This document shows positions 38,610 through 49,672 of a stretch of DNA of 64,000 bases, one piece after another. How positions within the stretch are numbered: the first letter of the stretch is position 1; each line of letters opens with the position of its first letter. The notes beneath the pieces were generated by a model that did not search any database, had not been told where the DNA came from, and was given only the letters and a program-made list of their open reading frames with translations. The DNA is from Anthoceros angustus (lineage: Eukaryota > Streptophyta > Anthocerotopsida > Anthocerotales > Anthocerotaceae), in NCBI GenBank assembly GCA_010909165.1, contig VJWM01000063.1:930001-994000 (forward strand), in the 5' to 3' direction. The translations under genes and the position numbers were made by a program.

Positions 38610-39621
38610 GTAGGTTCGATGGACGATGATCCGGGCCACACCGACTCGGCTCAGCGTCGGATATCGACCAACCGTTGGTGGTCCGTTGCGTCGAGCCTTA
38701 GCATCTGCTGGCTGGACCTATCTTCCCTTCGCCTTGAGGGCTCGGCACCACTCCCCTCTTCCTCCTTGGGGCGGTTGTAGGCCGCCGGGACCTCAAGGTC
38801 CATCGCCTTGGGTCCTCGGAGGTTCTTGGACCGCACCTCCTTGTTGACGCCCCCTTGACATCTTGGGCAAACTCCGGACGGTGGTGTCAAAGGTCGGACC
38901 ATTTGGAACACATCCAAATGCCACTCCTGCACCAATTCTCCCACTTCCTGGGCGAGCCCAAAGTCCGGATAGCGCGGGTCACAATGTTGCGCTCCACAAG
39001 GTTCCATGGCTCCCAAACTTCGCGGGCTTTTGGGTGCCATCGCCTTCTCCTCCTTGGTTCAGCTTGTCGGAGGCTGGCGCACGTTGAGCCTTCTTGCGTT
39101 CGCTCGACCTCAGCGGTGAGCGCGCCGGCGTCAGTGTCCACGAGATACGCGAGCCGGTTGCGGGCGCAAGAGATCGCGTGTCTCGAGGCGCGGCGAAATG
39201 ACCTTCTTCGCGACCACGCCGGGAGTAAGCGGGCGGGCGCCTCTTCCACTGTCGTAGCGCGGTGCATGGCTTACTCGGCGCTTCTGCTGCCGCGTACTCG
39301 GCCCCTCGCGCGGCCAGGCGTGAATACACCTGCGGCCTCTGGGTTCGTCACCGTGCATGCCGTCCTCCACTCGGTCGTCACGTGGCGTCGCCGTCCGTCC
39401 TTCGGCTCCAACTTCTAAGTTACTTTCCTGGCGTACTTATCACCTGGTCAGTGGGTCGGACTTACCGTCGCCCGCCATCGTAGGTCTAATGCGTTCCTCA
39501 CTCCGGTCGGAGTATACTCAGTGCCGTCAGTGCTATGCTTATTTCCTCCTTTTCGCCTCATTTTATCCTTGCTCCACAAAAAACAAACCCTACCTAATTT
39601 CTAACCCCGAAGTCCAGTCCA

Positions 39622-39640
39622 CATACTCCCTTCTCACTGT
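39622..39640 (-). promoter_or_regulatory. Candidate polypurine tract
   Basis: The minus strand reads AGTGAGAAGGGAGTATG directly before the 3' LTR, purine-rich apart from its last bases. This is the expected place for plus-strand DNA priming. Confidence 0.6.
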
Positions 39641-39699
39641 TGGCGTCTCGCCAACACTAAGCGTGGTACTTTTCACCGCCACCCGTTCACCCAGTGGGC

Positions 39700-40640
39700 G
39701 GTTCACCATCCAAGCGCGGTGAGCGGACCCATTGGGGTATACTCGCGACTTGGTAAGGCCCCATCCATCGTAGGTGGAGTTTACAGGAAGTGCATATGTC
39801 GGTATCGTAAGGAGGCGGATCTCCCTCCTTCACATACTCCACGATTCTAAGGCGCTATCATGCCACGCTTGCGTTGATTACATACCGATTGCATTATTGT
39901 TGTTGCGCCTCTTCCGGTCCTCCGTATCTTGCACCCTAGCAACGCTCCGGTTGGCTCTCTTCATCCGTTAAGCGCCTTTCCATCATGACCGGTGTTGGCA
40001 CCTCAAACTCGGCCGGCATAACGGGTGAGTGCCCATAGGTCGATAATACGGAGTTCGTTGCGTGGTTACCTTCTGCCGTTACGAGCATAGCGATGGCGAC
40101 TTTGTATCGATCGTGCGCATAGTTAACCGTCGACTTATTGAGGATCGGCGGATAAGTCCATTGGTCTTCTCCGTCGGTCCGTTGGCCGGATTGTAGGGGC
40201 GTTTACGATGTGTGATGCGAAATAGTCCGTCATTGCGTTATCACATCATTGAGGAAATGGGTTCCCCTATAAACCCACGGACACCCATACCTTGTGATGA
40301 TGTTTTCGTAGGAATTTGGCCACCGTGCTCATGATCCGTTCGGTAGCGGCTTCAACCCACAGTGCGATGATCGTTGCCACCAAGATGTACCGCTTTGTGT
40401 GTGCCTGGTCGTTGGTGTATGGGTCCAGTCGATGCCCACTTCTCAAAAGGCGCTAGTGCTAGTATGGGCACTAACGGCCATTGAGTTGTGGCGTCGGCTT
40501 CCGATCCGACAAGCATCACACTTCTTCACAATTGGTGTGTTTCCCCATACATGGTGGGCCACGATTACCCGACCTCAAGATTTTCTTGGTGGTGACTGCT
40601 GTTGCATAATGTCCACCACCTAGTCCTTGCATCCCTTTAT
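39700..40640 (-). pseudogene. Integrase (broken)
   Basis: The minus strand shows GGHYATAVTTKKILRSG (about 40560-40610) and KCDACR (about 40510-40526), part of the N-terminal zinc-binding domain. YILVAT and WVEAATERI (about 40330-40395) mark the start of the catalytic core, and RGTHFLNDV (about 40240-40272) the segment that follows the second catalytic Asp. The remaining C-terminal part is too scrambled to place the Glu or to say whether a chromodomain was present; I see none. Integrase inserts the DNA copy; here it is the last pol domain before the polypurine tract. Confidence 0.87.
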
Positions 40641-40909
40641 TACCACCTCCGTTTCACTTTGTTGGGTACCTTCGTTCCACTCGGCCCCTTAAAGATGCAT
40701 GCTCTGATAGGAAAGGCGGCGTAGTGCACAAAGGCTGCCGTGGACCGGTTCGATTCGTTGGTAGCTCCATCTCCCATAGGTACCGTTCCAACTCCGCGTA
40801 AGAGGGCCGCCCCTTCGCTCCCTTCTCCGCCTGCCGTGGGTCCATCCCGGCTTGGGTTTGTCGGTGCTCCTCTACCTCCTCCTCTATCGCGCCACCAATT
40901 CCTCATCCA

Positions 40910-41458
40910 GGAAGGCGTCCTCTTGATCCTGCGGGCAGGCTCCGTCTTTAATGGATAAGAAGTGGTGTTGCCGTCCTTGCCTAGTCTCCACCTCAAATGT
41001 GAACTCCTGTGAGCAGAATCCACCTCGCAATTAAATGGGACAAATGCCTTGTTCACCAAATGCTTGGTAGTGATCAACATAGAACACAAACTCATTGGGC
41101 GGAAGGTAGTGTCGAATTTCTTAGCACGTATACCATACCCAATGCCTCTCGCTCCGTAGTGTACCTCCGTTCGCGTCGTGAGCTGTCTTCCGCGTAGTAG
41201 ATTGGGTGATCCCTCGTTTATCATCTTTTGGTGAGCACTACCGATGGCGGTGACACATCCGTACACATGGAATCGCTTCCCCGGTCCGGTCCTTTGAGTC
41301 TTTGGGGCCGACAGTGGTGGTCTCTGAATCGCCTCCCTTTGGCGTCGGGTCCATTCCTCCTCCTTCTGAGTAGCTCCGTTAGCTGGAGGCCCGCTTTGCA
41401 AAATCTTGTATGAACGCCTATAGTAACCACCATGCCCGGAATCCCGTAACTCCTTCAA
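40910..41458 (-). pseudogene. RT connection and RNase H domain (broken)
   Basis: The frame 40640-41458 starts with KELRD..GHGGYYRR, the usual connection after RT, then KEEEWT and PPLSAPK. RNase H words follow: LTTRTEVHYG (about 41150), KKFDTTFRP (about 41110) and LVNKAFV (about 41045). Frames switch between these words. RNase H removes the RNA strand during replication. The region continues without a gap into integrase. Confidence 0.85.
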
Positions 41459-41459
41459 G

Positions 41460-42060
41460 TTCGTTGGTGGTCGAGGTGGATGACTTTCACCTTGTCTTGG
41501 TCCACCTCTATCCCTCTTACCGACACTCGGTGAACAAGATTCCCTCTGTCATGCAGTAGCATTCTCGGGATGCGAGCCTGATTGAGTCTCCTACATCGTT
41601 CCAAACACTTCCATGTCACGTGTTTGTCCTCCTCTCGTGCACCAGAGTCAGAACACCTCCATGAAGTCCCTCGGAATTCCGGAAGACATTGGTCACCATC
41701 CGCATAAATGATCCGGGTGCTCTGTCATCCAAGGCACTCCGTTTGTAGGCAAGCGTCCCCACTCCGTGGTGAATGTTGTCTTATCGATCAGGCTCCCTTA
41801 GGTGTATGGCGGTTGTAGCGGAGTGGCCGAGAAGGAGTAGGTACTCCGCCACCTTGTCCGATGTCGTCCACAAAGGGCATGGGAAATGGTCCTTCCGTGG
41901 CGGCGTTAAGCTTTCTCCGATCTCGGACCCGAATCGCCCTGCGCTTCTTGACACGACCACAATGGGCGCCACCCACTCCTTTTACGATTGGGAAGATGAT
42001 GTCGCTTCCGGATACTTATCCGGGACTTCCTTGACCTTGGCGAGTGCTTGGGATTGATTT
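41460..42060 (-). pseudogene. Reverse transcriptase domain (broken)
   Basis: Clear Ty3/gypsy RT words on the minus strand, scattered over frames: APIVVV and RRKLNAAT at about 41900-41975, KDHFP and FPMPFVDDI at about 41860-41905, KVAEY and a SGYN-like stretch at about 41790-41850, then TTFTTEWG (about 41755) and RMVTNVF (about 41690-41710), followed by FMEVF at about 41660. The Y/F-x-D-D catalytic box expected just after FMEVF is hit by an indel. This is the core palm of the enzyme that copies element RNA into DNA; here it cannot be translated as one protein from the given sequence. Confidence 0.92.
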
Positions 42061-42499
42061 ATCTTGCCTAATCCGAGCAGGCACCGCTCACGGCTTCATC
42101 TCTATCTTCGCCTTGTTTGAATGCCTTTCATATCGTGACCTTGAAAGCAAACACCTGAATTCCCCAACAAGCGTGAGGTCTCGTTTTAACCCTCGGCATG
42201 CCCTTGCGAATTTGAGGAATTTCCTGGAACCTCCACGTCTTCCACATCGTCGGGTTGGCCGTCTCTCTTTCTCTTCGCTTGCTCGTCAAATCGTCCTCCA
42301 TCCGGGTTCATCTTCACGCATTCCCCACTCCGAAGAGCTCGTCAGTGAAGCGGGTTACTTCTCGGTTCTTCCGTCCTCTGCTGGACCCTCCTCTTGATTG
42401 CCTTCCCCGGCTCTTGACGTGAGTCCACCCTAAAACAATCGATGACCTCCTCGTCCACCTCCGCTCCAAAGGCGTCCCTCATAATCCATCTCCTCCTCG

Positions 42500-43000
42500 A
42501 CCACGTGATTTTGGGAAAGGGTAGTCCTCATTCGTATCCTCGCGTTCATCGTCCCCTTGTCTTGAGGTGTACCCCTACTGTGGTCTGGTTTCTCCCAGTC
42601 GTGTCCTTACTCAGTGTCGCTACCCCTTCCCTTGGATCCCAGTCCACTTGAAGTGTATTTCCTTCCGTCCAAGTGTAGTTTTATGCGGCGAGGCCCGGCC
42701 GCTAGCAGGACCTCATACCCCAGGTCGGGTCGATAATGACAAAATCTAATGTATAGGGGCTCCGCTATGGTGGCTTGGACTCGGGACAACTCCCTGCTGG
42801 CTCGCGCGACATGTCCGCCATCACGAGGGTTTTGGTGGATGGCTCGAAGGTGGTGAACCCGGCCGTCTTGCGGTGGCCTCGGTGATGAGGTTCACTCGAC
42901 CCGTGTCTAGAGGCACGTTTTAATTACACACCCGCAATTTCCACACTGCTGGCGCGTCAGTATGAGATCGACCCTTACCTCCACGTTCTTGCCCTTAGGA
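42500..43000 (-). pseudogene. Retroviral-type aspartic protease (broken)
   Basis: The minus strand reads VPLDTGRVNLITE at about 42878-42916, with the catalytic D-T-G at 42899-42907, as expected for a pepsin-like retrotransposon protease that matures the polyprotein as a dimer. Downstream pieces (42607-42789, with YIRFCHYRPDLGYEVLLA) could be its C-terminal part. The frame is interrupted on both sides. It sits between gag and RT, as in the Ty3/gypsy order. Confidence 0.75.
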
Positions 43001-43442
43001 CCAAGGAGTTCCGCGTGGTTGCGTTTCCTGATGGCCTTAGGACTTCACAGCCGATGCCGGGTTGTCTTTAACAAGCGCCTAAGGGACACCAAGTGTTGTT
43101 GGTCCATCATCAAGTCGGCCACCTTGAAAGGGCGGGTGGTTCTCTGCGTCCGCGCGCCTTGTCTCCTCCGGTTTAACTCTTTGTGGTGGCGGACCGCCAG
43201 GTCTGTCGGAGTTCTTCTTGAAGCATCTCGGTCACTTCGAACCACATCCGGTGGAAGCTGCGGGCGTTGCCGTGGGTGAGTCCGCTTCTCGGAGACTCCG
43301 GTGGCTTTTGGTTTCTTCTCTGGCGGCTGCCGGTTTAACTCGTCCTCTTTGGCGGGTTCGGCTTCCTTGCAGTGTTCCGTCCTCCGTATCCGTGGGACTA
43401 TCCTCATTTTCTTCCTCTTATCTCCGTTCCTTCGCTCCTTTC

Positions 43443-44844
43443 GGACTCGGGTTGACACTTCCGGTACCTCGGTCCGCCTTCTTCTCCTTGGCGAACTTGC
43501 CCGTACCACCTCGTTCGAGCTCCTCGGTGCCTCCTCCCCTCCGGTTGTCGTCTTCAATTTATAGCCTTAGGGAGGGCGTGGTGGTCTTGGCTCCCCGGTG
43601 GGTTGCGTGGCGTACCGTCCTCGGCGAGGATTCGGACAGTCTTGCGCATGTGCCCGCTTACAATCTCCACGGCGTTCAAAGTCCCGTTACCTTATGCGGT
43701 GGGGTATGGGACGTTGGAGTAGTGTCGGGGTTCCCACAGTTCAACAGACCGCCACGAGAATTCACGGAGGGGCTCCCATGCGGTCTTGCATCGGAGGTCG
43801 ATGCAGACGGACCTGTGGGGTACATCGTCACAGGATACGTGGTCCGGTTGTGCTTCTTGCACTTGGTATCGTCCTCCCCATTTCCTCGGACTCTTCCCGT
43901 AGTCGTACTCCACAGTTCACGCAGTGCGGAGGCGGTTGGCCTTGAATGCCCATGTTGGTGACACACGCACAGATGAGTCGGACCGTGGTGGCGCCTTGCC
44001 GTTCTTTATCCTTCACGGTTGATCGTCAACTCCTCCACCTCTTCATTACCGTTCTAGATCTTCCCTCGGCCCGCTACTTCCTTCAAAGGAGTGGGTCGGA
44101 CCTCTCTGCGGGCATCATGACCTCCTTCTTTTCCACCCTCCGACTCGGGTTGACACTTCCGGTACCTCGGTCCGCCTTCTTCTCCTTGGCGAACTTGCCC
44201 GTACCACCTCGTTCGAGCTCCTCGGTGCCTCCTCCCCTCCGGTTGTCGTCTTCAATTTATAGCCTTAGGGAGGGCGTGCGGTGGTCTTGGCTCCCCGGTG
44301 GGTTGCGTGGCGTACCGTCCTCGGCGAGGATTCGGACAGTCTTGCGCATGTGCCCGCTTACAATCTCCACGGCGTTCAAAGTCTCGTTACCTTATGCGGT
44401 GGGGTATGGGACGTTGGAGTAGTGTCGGGGTTCCCACAGTTCAACAGACCGCCACGAGAATTCACGGAGGGGCTCCCATGCGGTCTTGCATCGGAGGAGT
44501 CGATGCAGACGGACCTGTGGGTACATCGTCGGATCGTGGTCCGGTTGTGCTTCTTGCACTTGGTATCGTCCTCCCCATTTCCTCGGACTCTTCCCGTAGT
44601 ACTCCACAGTTCACGCAGTGCGGAGGCGGTTGGCCTTGAATGCCCATGTTGGTGACACACGCACAGATGAGTCGGACCGTGGTGGCGCCTTGCCGTTCTT
44701 TATCCTTCACGGTTGATCGTCAACTCCTCCACCTCTTCATTACCGTTCTAGATCTTCCCTCGGCCCGCTACTTCCTTCAAAGGAGTGGGTCGGACCTCTC
44801 TGCGGGCATCATGACCTCCTTCTTTTCCACCCTCCGACTCGGGG
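43443..44844 (-). repeat. 698 bp tandem duplication inside gag
   Basis: GACTCGGGTTGACACTTCCG recurs at 43444 and 44142 and the copies are nearly identical. The breakpoints share GACTCGGG (CGGACTCGGGTTG and CCGACTCGGGGCT). It doubles the Cys/His-rich patch. Confidence 0.92.
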
Positions 44845-45650
44845 CTTCTTCTTCTTTTGAGGTTCTTCTTCTTCCATGACCTCCTCGGATTCTTCTTGAG
44901 TCCTCTTCCTCTTCCTCGAGTGCCTCGGTCTCATCATCCTCCTCGTCAGGGTTCTTCATCTTGATCGACCCCGTTTCTTTTTCTTCTTTCCTCCTGGAGG
45001 AGTCCTCGGCCGTCGTTGGTGCATCGATTCTTCATAGTTCTCCGCCGCGCCTTGCTCACATCTTTCTGCAGCAATGCTTAGCCATTGGCTTGGATAAGCC
45101 ATTGCGAACCAACGTACCGCATGGTAGTGTGGTGGGGTGCCGGTCCCAGCGTAGAGTTCGATGTCTGATCCCAACTTCTCCGTCTTTCCTGCAGTTCTCG
45201 AGTTTGGACAAGTAGCCTTCTTGATCGATTCGCGGAATCTTTCTAAGGCATCCTTCAATCTTGAAGGTTGCAGTGCGTTACGGCGGTGGTATTTCCTCCG
45301 TCAGAGCTGTACCCGGGACCTTGGAGCAATTTGAATGATGCGTCCAACCTTCTCCGTTGAAGTTTGCGACACAAAATCCTCCACGAAGGTTTCGTCTCTC
45401 TCCTTCTTACCTCCAAGAGAGAATCGCTTGCTTGGTCGGCGCCATCGCCATGATGGTAAGGGATGAGGCGCCCCCTTACCGCGACTTGTCTGCGTCCTCC
45501 TCTCGACAACTCCACCACACTTACTGGGTGGTGTCTCCTCGAGCTCGTCGTCTCTCTACTGCGCTCGGGCGCTGGCGATCCACAACGTCCACTCTCTAGT
45601 AATTCTTCCTTAACTACCTCCGTCCTCCACGCATCCGCGCAGCTACGGGC
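43600..45650 (-). pseudogene. gag-like region (broken)
   Basis: Lies directly after the primer site, where gag is expected. Open pieces include 44956-45258, with WFAMAYPSQWLSIAAERCEQG-like capsid sequence (quoted words: AMAYPSQW, AAERCEQG) followed by a lysine/arginine run. An acidic/basic linker lies at 44777-44959. A cysteine/histidine-rich patch near 43925-43985 (CVCHQHGH in one frame, HCVNCG in the next) could be a zinc knuckle split by a frameshift. A 698 bp tandem duplication copies this patch, so it also appears near 44625-44680. No intact start or full-length frame remains. The gag call rests mainly on position; the Cys/His patch is the only motif support. Confidence 0.55.
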
Positions 45651-45657
45651 GATTTCA

Positions 45658-45675
45658 TTCCCGGCAGCAGCGCCA
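45658..45675 (-). promoter_or_regulatory. Primer binding site (tRNA-Asp-like)
   Basis: Reads TGGCGCTGCTGCCGGGAA on the minus strand, three bases (TTT) inside the LTR end. It resembles the tRNA-Asp primer site of plant Tat/Athila elements (TGGCGCCGTTGCCGGGGA, from memory) with a few differences. It fixes the element's orientation. Confidence 0.8.
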
Positions 45676-46754
45676 AAATGTGACTTTCGTGATGGCCGGT
45701 GCGCGCACAATCCGTGTCGTTGTAGGAAGAAGTCCGTTCCCAAAGGAATGATAGGCTCCGTTTACCGTTTGGTGATTCTTGTCCTTGCGCTCGTTCGGCT
45801 CAACACACACATACTCCTAACTACTCACGCGTTCACCGTCTGAGGCCGGTATGGCCAAGCGTTTGAGACCCGTTCGCGTCGTCGTTCACATCGTCCTCAC
45901 ACACCGGTCCTTTCCTCTCTCCCTCGCTACACTCCTCGGTCTTAAGGAGCGGGTTACAGTCCGGACCTCCTCGTCGTTCATGGGCCTCTCCGTCCGGGCT
46001 CTGCCGCCCTCCGGAGTTCCTCGGCTCCACGTTCCGGTCCGTTCGGTCTTGGGCGCGGCTCCGGCGAGCACGTCGATCACCCTTCCACTGCACACACCAC
46101 AACGCGTTAGGTCGTCACGGGACCGATCAATCTCCCGGGGTATGTGCTCTGACTCGGGACTCACGTTAGCAAGAAGACACACAAAGGTGCAGAGCGGCAT
46201 CAACACCAAGAAAGATGATTTGAGGCCTTAGCCCTCTTATACTACGCGGTCGGCGCCTTTATTCTATTACGGTGAGGCTCGGGTGCCCTAACCACCGCCT
46301 ACCACCTATCATGGCGGTGGTGAGGATAGCCCCTCATTCCTTCTTGGCACCGGCCAAAGCGCCACAGCCGGTGGCGCACCAATCGGATGATCCGCGGTGG
46401 ACCCTTCCTCTTCCAGTGCAGCCGGTGCGCCACACCGGCGCGGCTCACCACCAAGTCTTCCTCGTCCTCCCTCTTCTCTCCTGCGGGCCCTGCGTGGGCC
46501 CTCAAGGGTTGGATCTGGGGTTGGTGGTGGCTCTCCCCACTCCCGAGTTTGGACCTCGGGACCTGTCACTCGTCCAGGACCTCTAGGTCAGGTCTTCCCT
46601 CAGTCCGGTCTCTGCCCGGCCTTCTTTCGAGTCGGTCCTCGGGGCCGGTGCCTCTGAGGTCGGTCTTGGACCAACCCTTCCCAGTGGGACCTCGGGGCCG
46701 GGTCACTGGAGTCTGGATCCGTCGGACTTCCTCAGGGGCGGACCTCGGTCCGGC

Positions 46755-47982
46755 CTTTCTCAGTCCGGGACAAAGTCAGGACCCTCGCTCTGGGCATGCC
46801 TCCTCGCCCGGGCTAGCCAGGTTCATCCACGCCCTCCTTGGTTCCCAATGCCCGGTTGCCCCTTTCCCCTTCAAGATCCTCCCTCGTCCTTCCATGCGAG
46901 GGTCTTGCTTACCTCGGTGTGGCGCCCCTTCCTCCTCCCGGTTCCTCAGCTCTCCCCGCCGCCTGCTGCTGCCGTCGTCAAGCAGGCGCTCCTAGGACTC
47001 CAGCGGTTGTCCGTCCCGGGTCCGTCCTCCCTCGCTCCTCCTTGGTCCCGAGTCCACCCTCCCTGGGGTGGCGCGGGACCTCAGGCCTTGAGGAGCTCTG
47101 CGTGGTAGTAGTCGGAATCGACTTGCTCGCCTCCTCCACATGAGCCGGAGCACGGTACTCCCTCCTCAGGTGCTCGTGGCAGCGGTGCCCACCTGGCGTC
47201 TCGTGGCTCACGGTATGGTAGGCGGACTCCTTGAGGCCGTCAAGGCTGCCTCAGTTACCTCTTGCAACCACCTGCGGCGTTCTCCTCCTCCGTTGTTGCT
47301 TACTCCGCCATTTTCGAGCCATGGAGGTGAGCTCCCTACCTTCACCTGGCCGGACGACATGCCTTTCCTCGAGTCGGGACAAAGTCAGGACCCTCACTCT
47401 GGGCATGCCTCCTCGGGCTAGCCAGGTTCATCCAGAGCCCTCCTTGGTTCCCGAATGCCGGTTGCCCCTTTCCCCTTCAAGATCCTCCCTCGTCCTTCCA
47501 TGCGAGGTCTTGAAACTTACCTCGGTGTGGCGCCTTCCTCCTCCCGGTTCCTCCAGCTGCTCTCCTTGGCCCGCTGCTGCCGTCGTCAAGCAGGGCTCCT
47601 AGGACTCCGGTTGTCCGTCCCGGGTCCGTCCTCCCTCCTCCTTCCATCCCTTGAGTCCACCCTCCTGCCTGGGGTGGCGCGGGACCTCAGGCCTTGAGGA
47701 GCTCTGCGTGGTAGTAGGCGGTCGGAATCGACTTCTGAATCGCCTCCTCCATGAGCCGGAGCACCTCCCTCCTCAGGTGCTCGTGGCGGCGATCCCCGCT
47801 TTGTCTCGTGGCCAAGCTTACGGTTGCGGGCGGACTCCCTTGAGGCCGTCAAGGCTGCCTCAGTTACCTCTTGCAACCTTGCTCGGCGTTCTCCTCCTCC
47901 GTTGTTGCTTGACTCCGCCATTTGCGGGCCATGGTGAGCTCCCTACCTTCACCTGCGGAGACGGCATACCTTTCCTCAGTGC
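46755..47982 (-). repeat. 609 bp tandem duplication inside the 5' LTR only
   Basis: GGGACAAAGTCAGGACCCTC recurs at 46767 and 47376. The left LTR has this word once. The breakpoints share about TTCCTCAGT (donor CTTTCTCAGTCCGGG, recipient TTTCCTCAGTGCC). Confidence 0.9.
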
Positions 47983-49647
47983 CTTCCTCCCTTCTTCTAT
48001 TCTTTCCGAGGTCCTCCACTTCCTTCTCCGGGGCGGGCGGTATCCCGTCAGGCTCACAGCTTCGCCACGTCTGCTGCAACTGCGGCGTCGAACTCCTTGC
48101 ACCGCCGCTGTTCTCCTCCGTCTTCAAGCGGGCTGGGCGTTCACCTCTCGAAGTCTTGGATTCTCTCGTTGAGAACCCCTGCAGCTCCGTCGTCTTGGGT
48201 TGCAACTCAAGGTGTCCTTGTTGTCCTCCGGCTCCCTCGCCCTTCTACCTCCTGCAGTGCACCACAGGGTCCCCAATCTCCCGGGTGCGGCCTCCAGCCT
48301 CCTCACGGCTCGTGCTTGCTCCATGACCACTTGCTCGGCCTTGATTGGCGCGGCTCTCGGCCTCTCTCCACCGGTTCGATCACGATAGTGATCGCGATCG
48401 GCCAGCCGTGGCCTCCGCCTCCTTGGCCACCTTCACGAGCCTCTCCGGCTTGGCTCGGTCCTCGGCCTCGCGAGATCCGCGCCCGTTCGCTTGCCCGGGC
48501 GTCCTCGCTTCTGCTGCGCTCGCCCCTCTGCGAGGTCCTCCGCCCGCTTGGGCCTCCTTGGCACCTTGTTCCTCCGGTGAAGGAATTTGTCCGGTCCTTG
48601 CGGATGGACGGACCTCCCTCTCCGCCTCCGGCGTTTTCCTTCCTCAATCCGCGAGAGCTTGGCCTTCCTTCTCGCCTCTGGGCTCCCTCAGCACTCTGGA
48701 GGAGCACCATGCGCCTCGGGTGGCTTCCACCTCCACAGGCCTTCTCGGCCATCCCTTGAGACCCAGGCATACCGTCCATGGCGGTAGCAGGAACCTGTTT
48801 CCTCCACGGCGGCTGGCAGTGAGGCTCCCACAAAGTCCGTGGCGGGGCCGGCATCTGATCGTCAAGGACCTCCATACCCTTGATCCGGGAGCAAGTCGGT
48901 GGGTTCTCGGACAATCGGGACCCTTAGGTCACGAGTCTTGGCTCGGGCTTCCCCTCCTTGGCCCTTTGGCGCGAGCTCCTTCTCGCCCTTTTCTCACAGG
49001 GCTCGGCGGAGGTGATGGAGTCAGGGAGCACGCCCTTTGCCCCTTCACATCGGCGGCAGGACCCGGCTCTGGATCTTGCTGCCCGGTGTCCTCCGCTCCA
49101 CAGGCGGCGTCCCTTCGCCCCTCCTTCTTGCTTCCGCTTCTTGCCACTCCGTCGGCGGGGAAATGCCAGCCCCGGGGTGCAGCGTTGGTAGCCGTGGTCT
49201 TGCGTCTCTTGGCTCTCTCACAGTCGGCGGGGCTCCTCGGCCGGAGTGATGGCCGTGGCTGTGGGGCCGGGGCACTTCTGCTGATGGTTGGGGCACGGAA
49301 GGAGGAGGCGGGGTGCTTCCATACTTCCACAGGTGGTGAGGGGTCCGTTCAGGCGTATGGGTCAGGAATCCTCGATCGTCCTCCTCCAGTCCGTTTGGTT
49401 TTGCCGTGGCCTCCTCCCCTCCGGCGCCCTTGCCGCTCCACTTGGGAGGCCTCGGTCCTTTCCGGGCGCTCGCTCAAGCTCTCCTTCCTTGAGGAGTTGA
49501 AATGCCCCATACATGGATCGGTATGGGGCGGCCCAGAATGGCGAGGCTTCGCTCTGAGCTTGCGAGCTTCACAGCTAAGCCGGGCGAAGATAATCCTTCC
49601 CAGTCCCCTCTTCCCAGCTGCGCGCGTGCGGGAACACTAATAGATTA

Positions 49648-49672
49648 TCACCAAGGTGATCCACCTTGGTAG
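49648..49672. repeat. Counterpart hairpin in the 5' LTR
   Basis: Same inverted repeat, one base short in the right arm (ACCTTGGTAG). Conservation of the arms between LTRs is expected from their common origin. Confidence 0.6.

Larger units (their letters stand above)
35900..39040 (-). pseudogene. Coding-like region inside the 3' LTR (basic, coiled-coil-like)
   Basis: Long minus-strand open stretches (391 residues at 35900-37075; 191 residues at 38064-38639) inside the LTR. The sequence is rich in Arg, Glu, Gly and Pro. A 97-residue piece (37368-37661) has a Glu/Arg/Lys heptad-like pattern suggesting a coiled coil. A Pro-rich patch lies at about 38200-38280. Because the DNA is very GC-rich, open frames arise easily, so this is weak evidence for a protein. 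The same patterns occur in the other LTR. Long LTRs with extra open frames are known in plant gypsy elements; no family is claimed. Confidence 0.35.
35155..39621 (-). repeat. 3' LTR of the gypsy element (left copy, 4.47 kb)
   Basis: Starts TGTGGCGCGACTTTCGTGAT at the array junction and ends AGTCCAGTCCA beside a purine-rich tract (minus sense). Unusually long for an LTR. The interior holds a 28 bp GC-rich minisatellite, long open minus-strand frames and a perfect hairpin. It lacks the 609 bp duplication of the right LTR, so that duplication is probably post-insertional. Confidence 0.93.

Noticed and set aside
43218-43961. Plus-strand 247-residue open frame as a gene
   Set aside because: It is antisense to the gag-like region of a minus-strand element, and Ser/Arg/Leu-rich composition there follows GC content.
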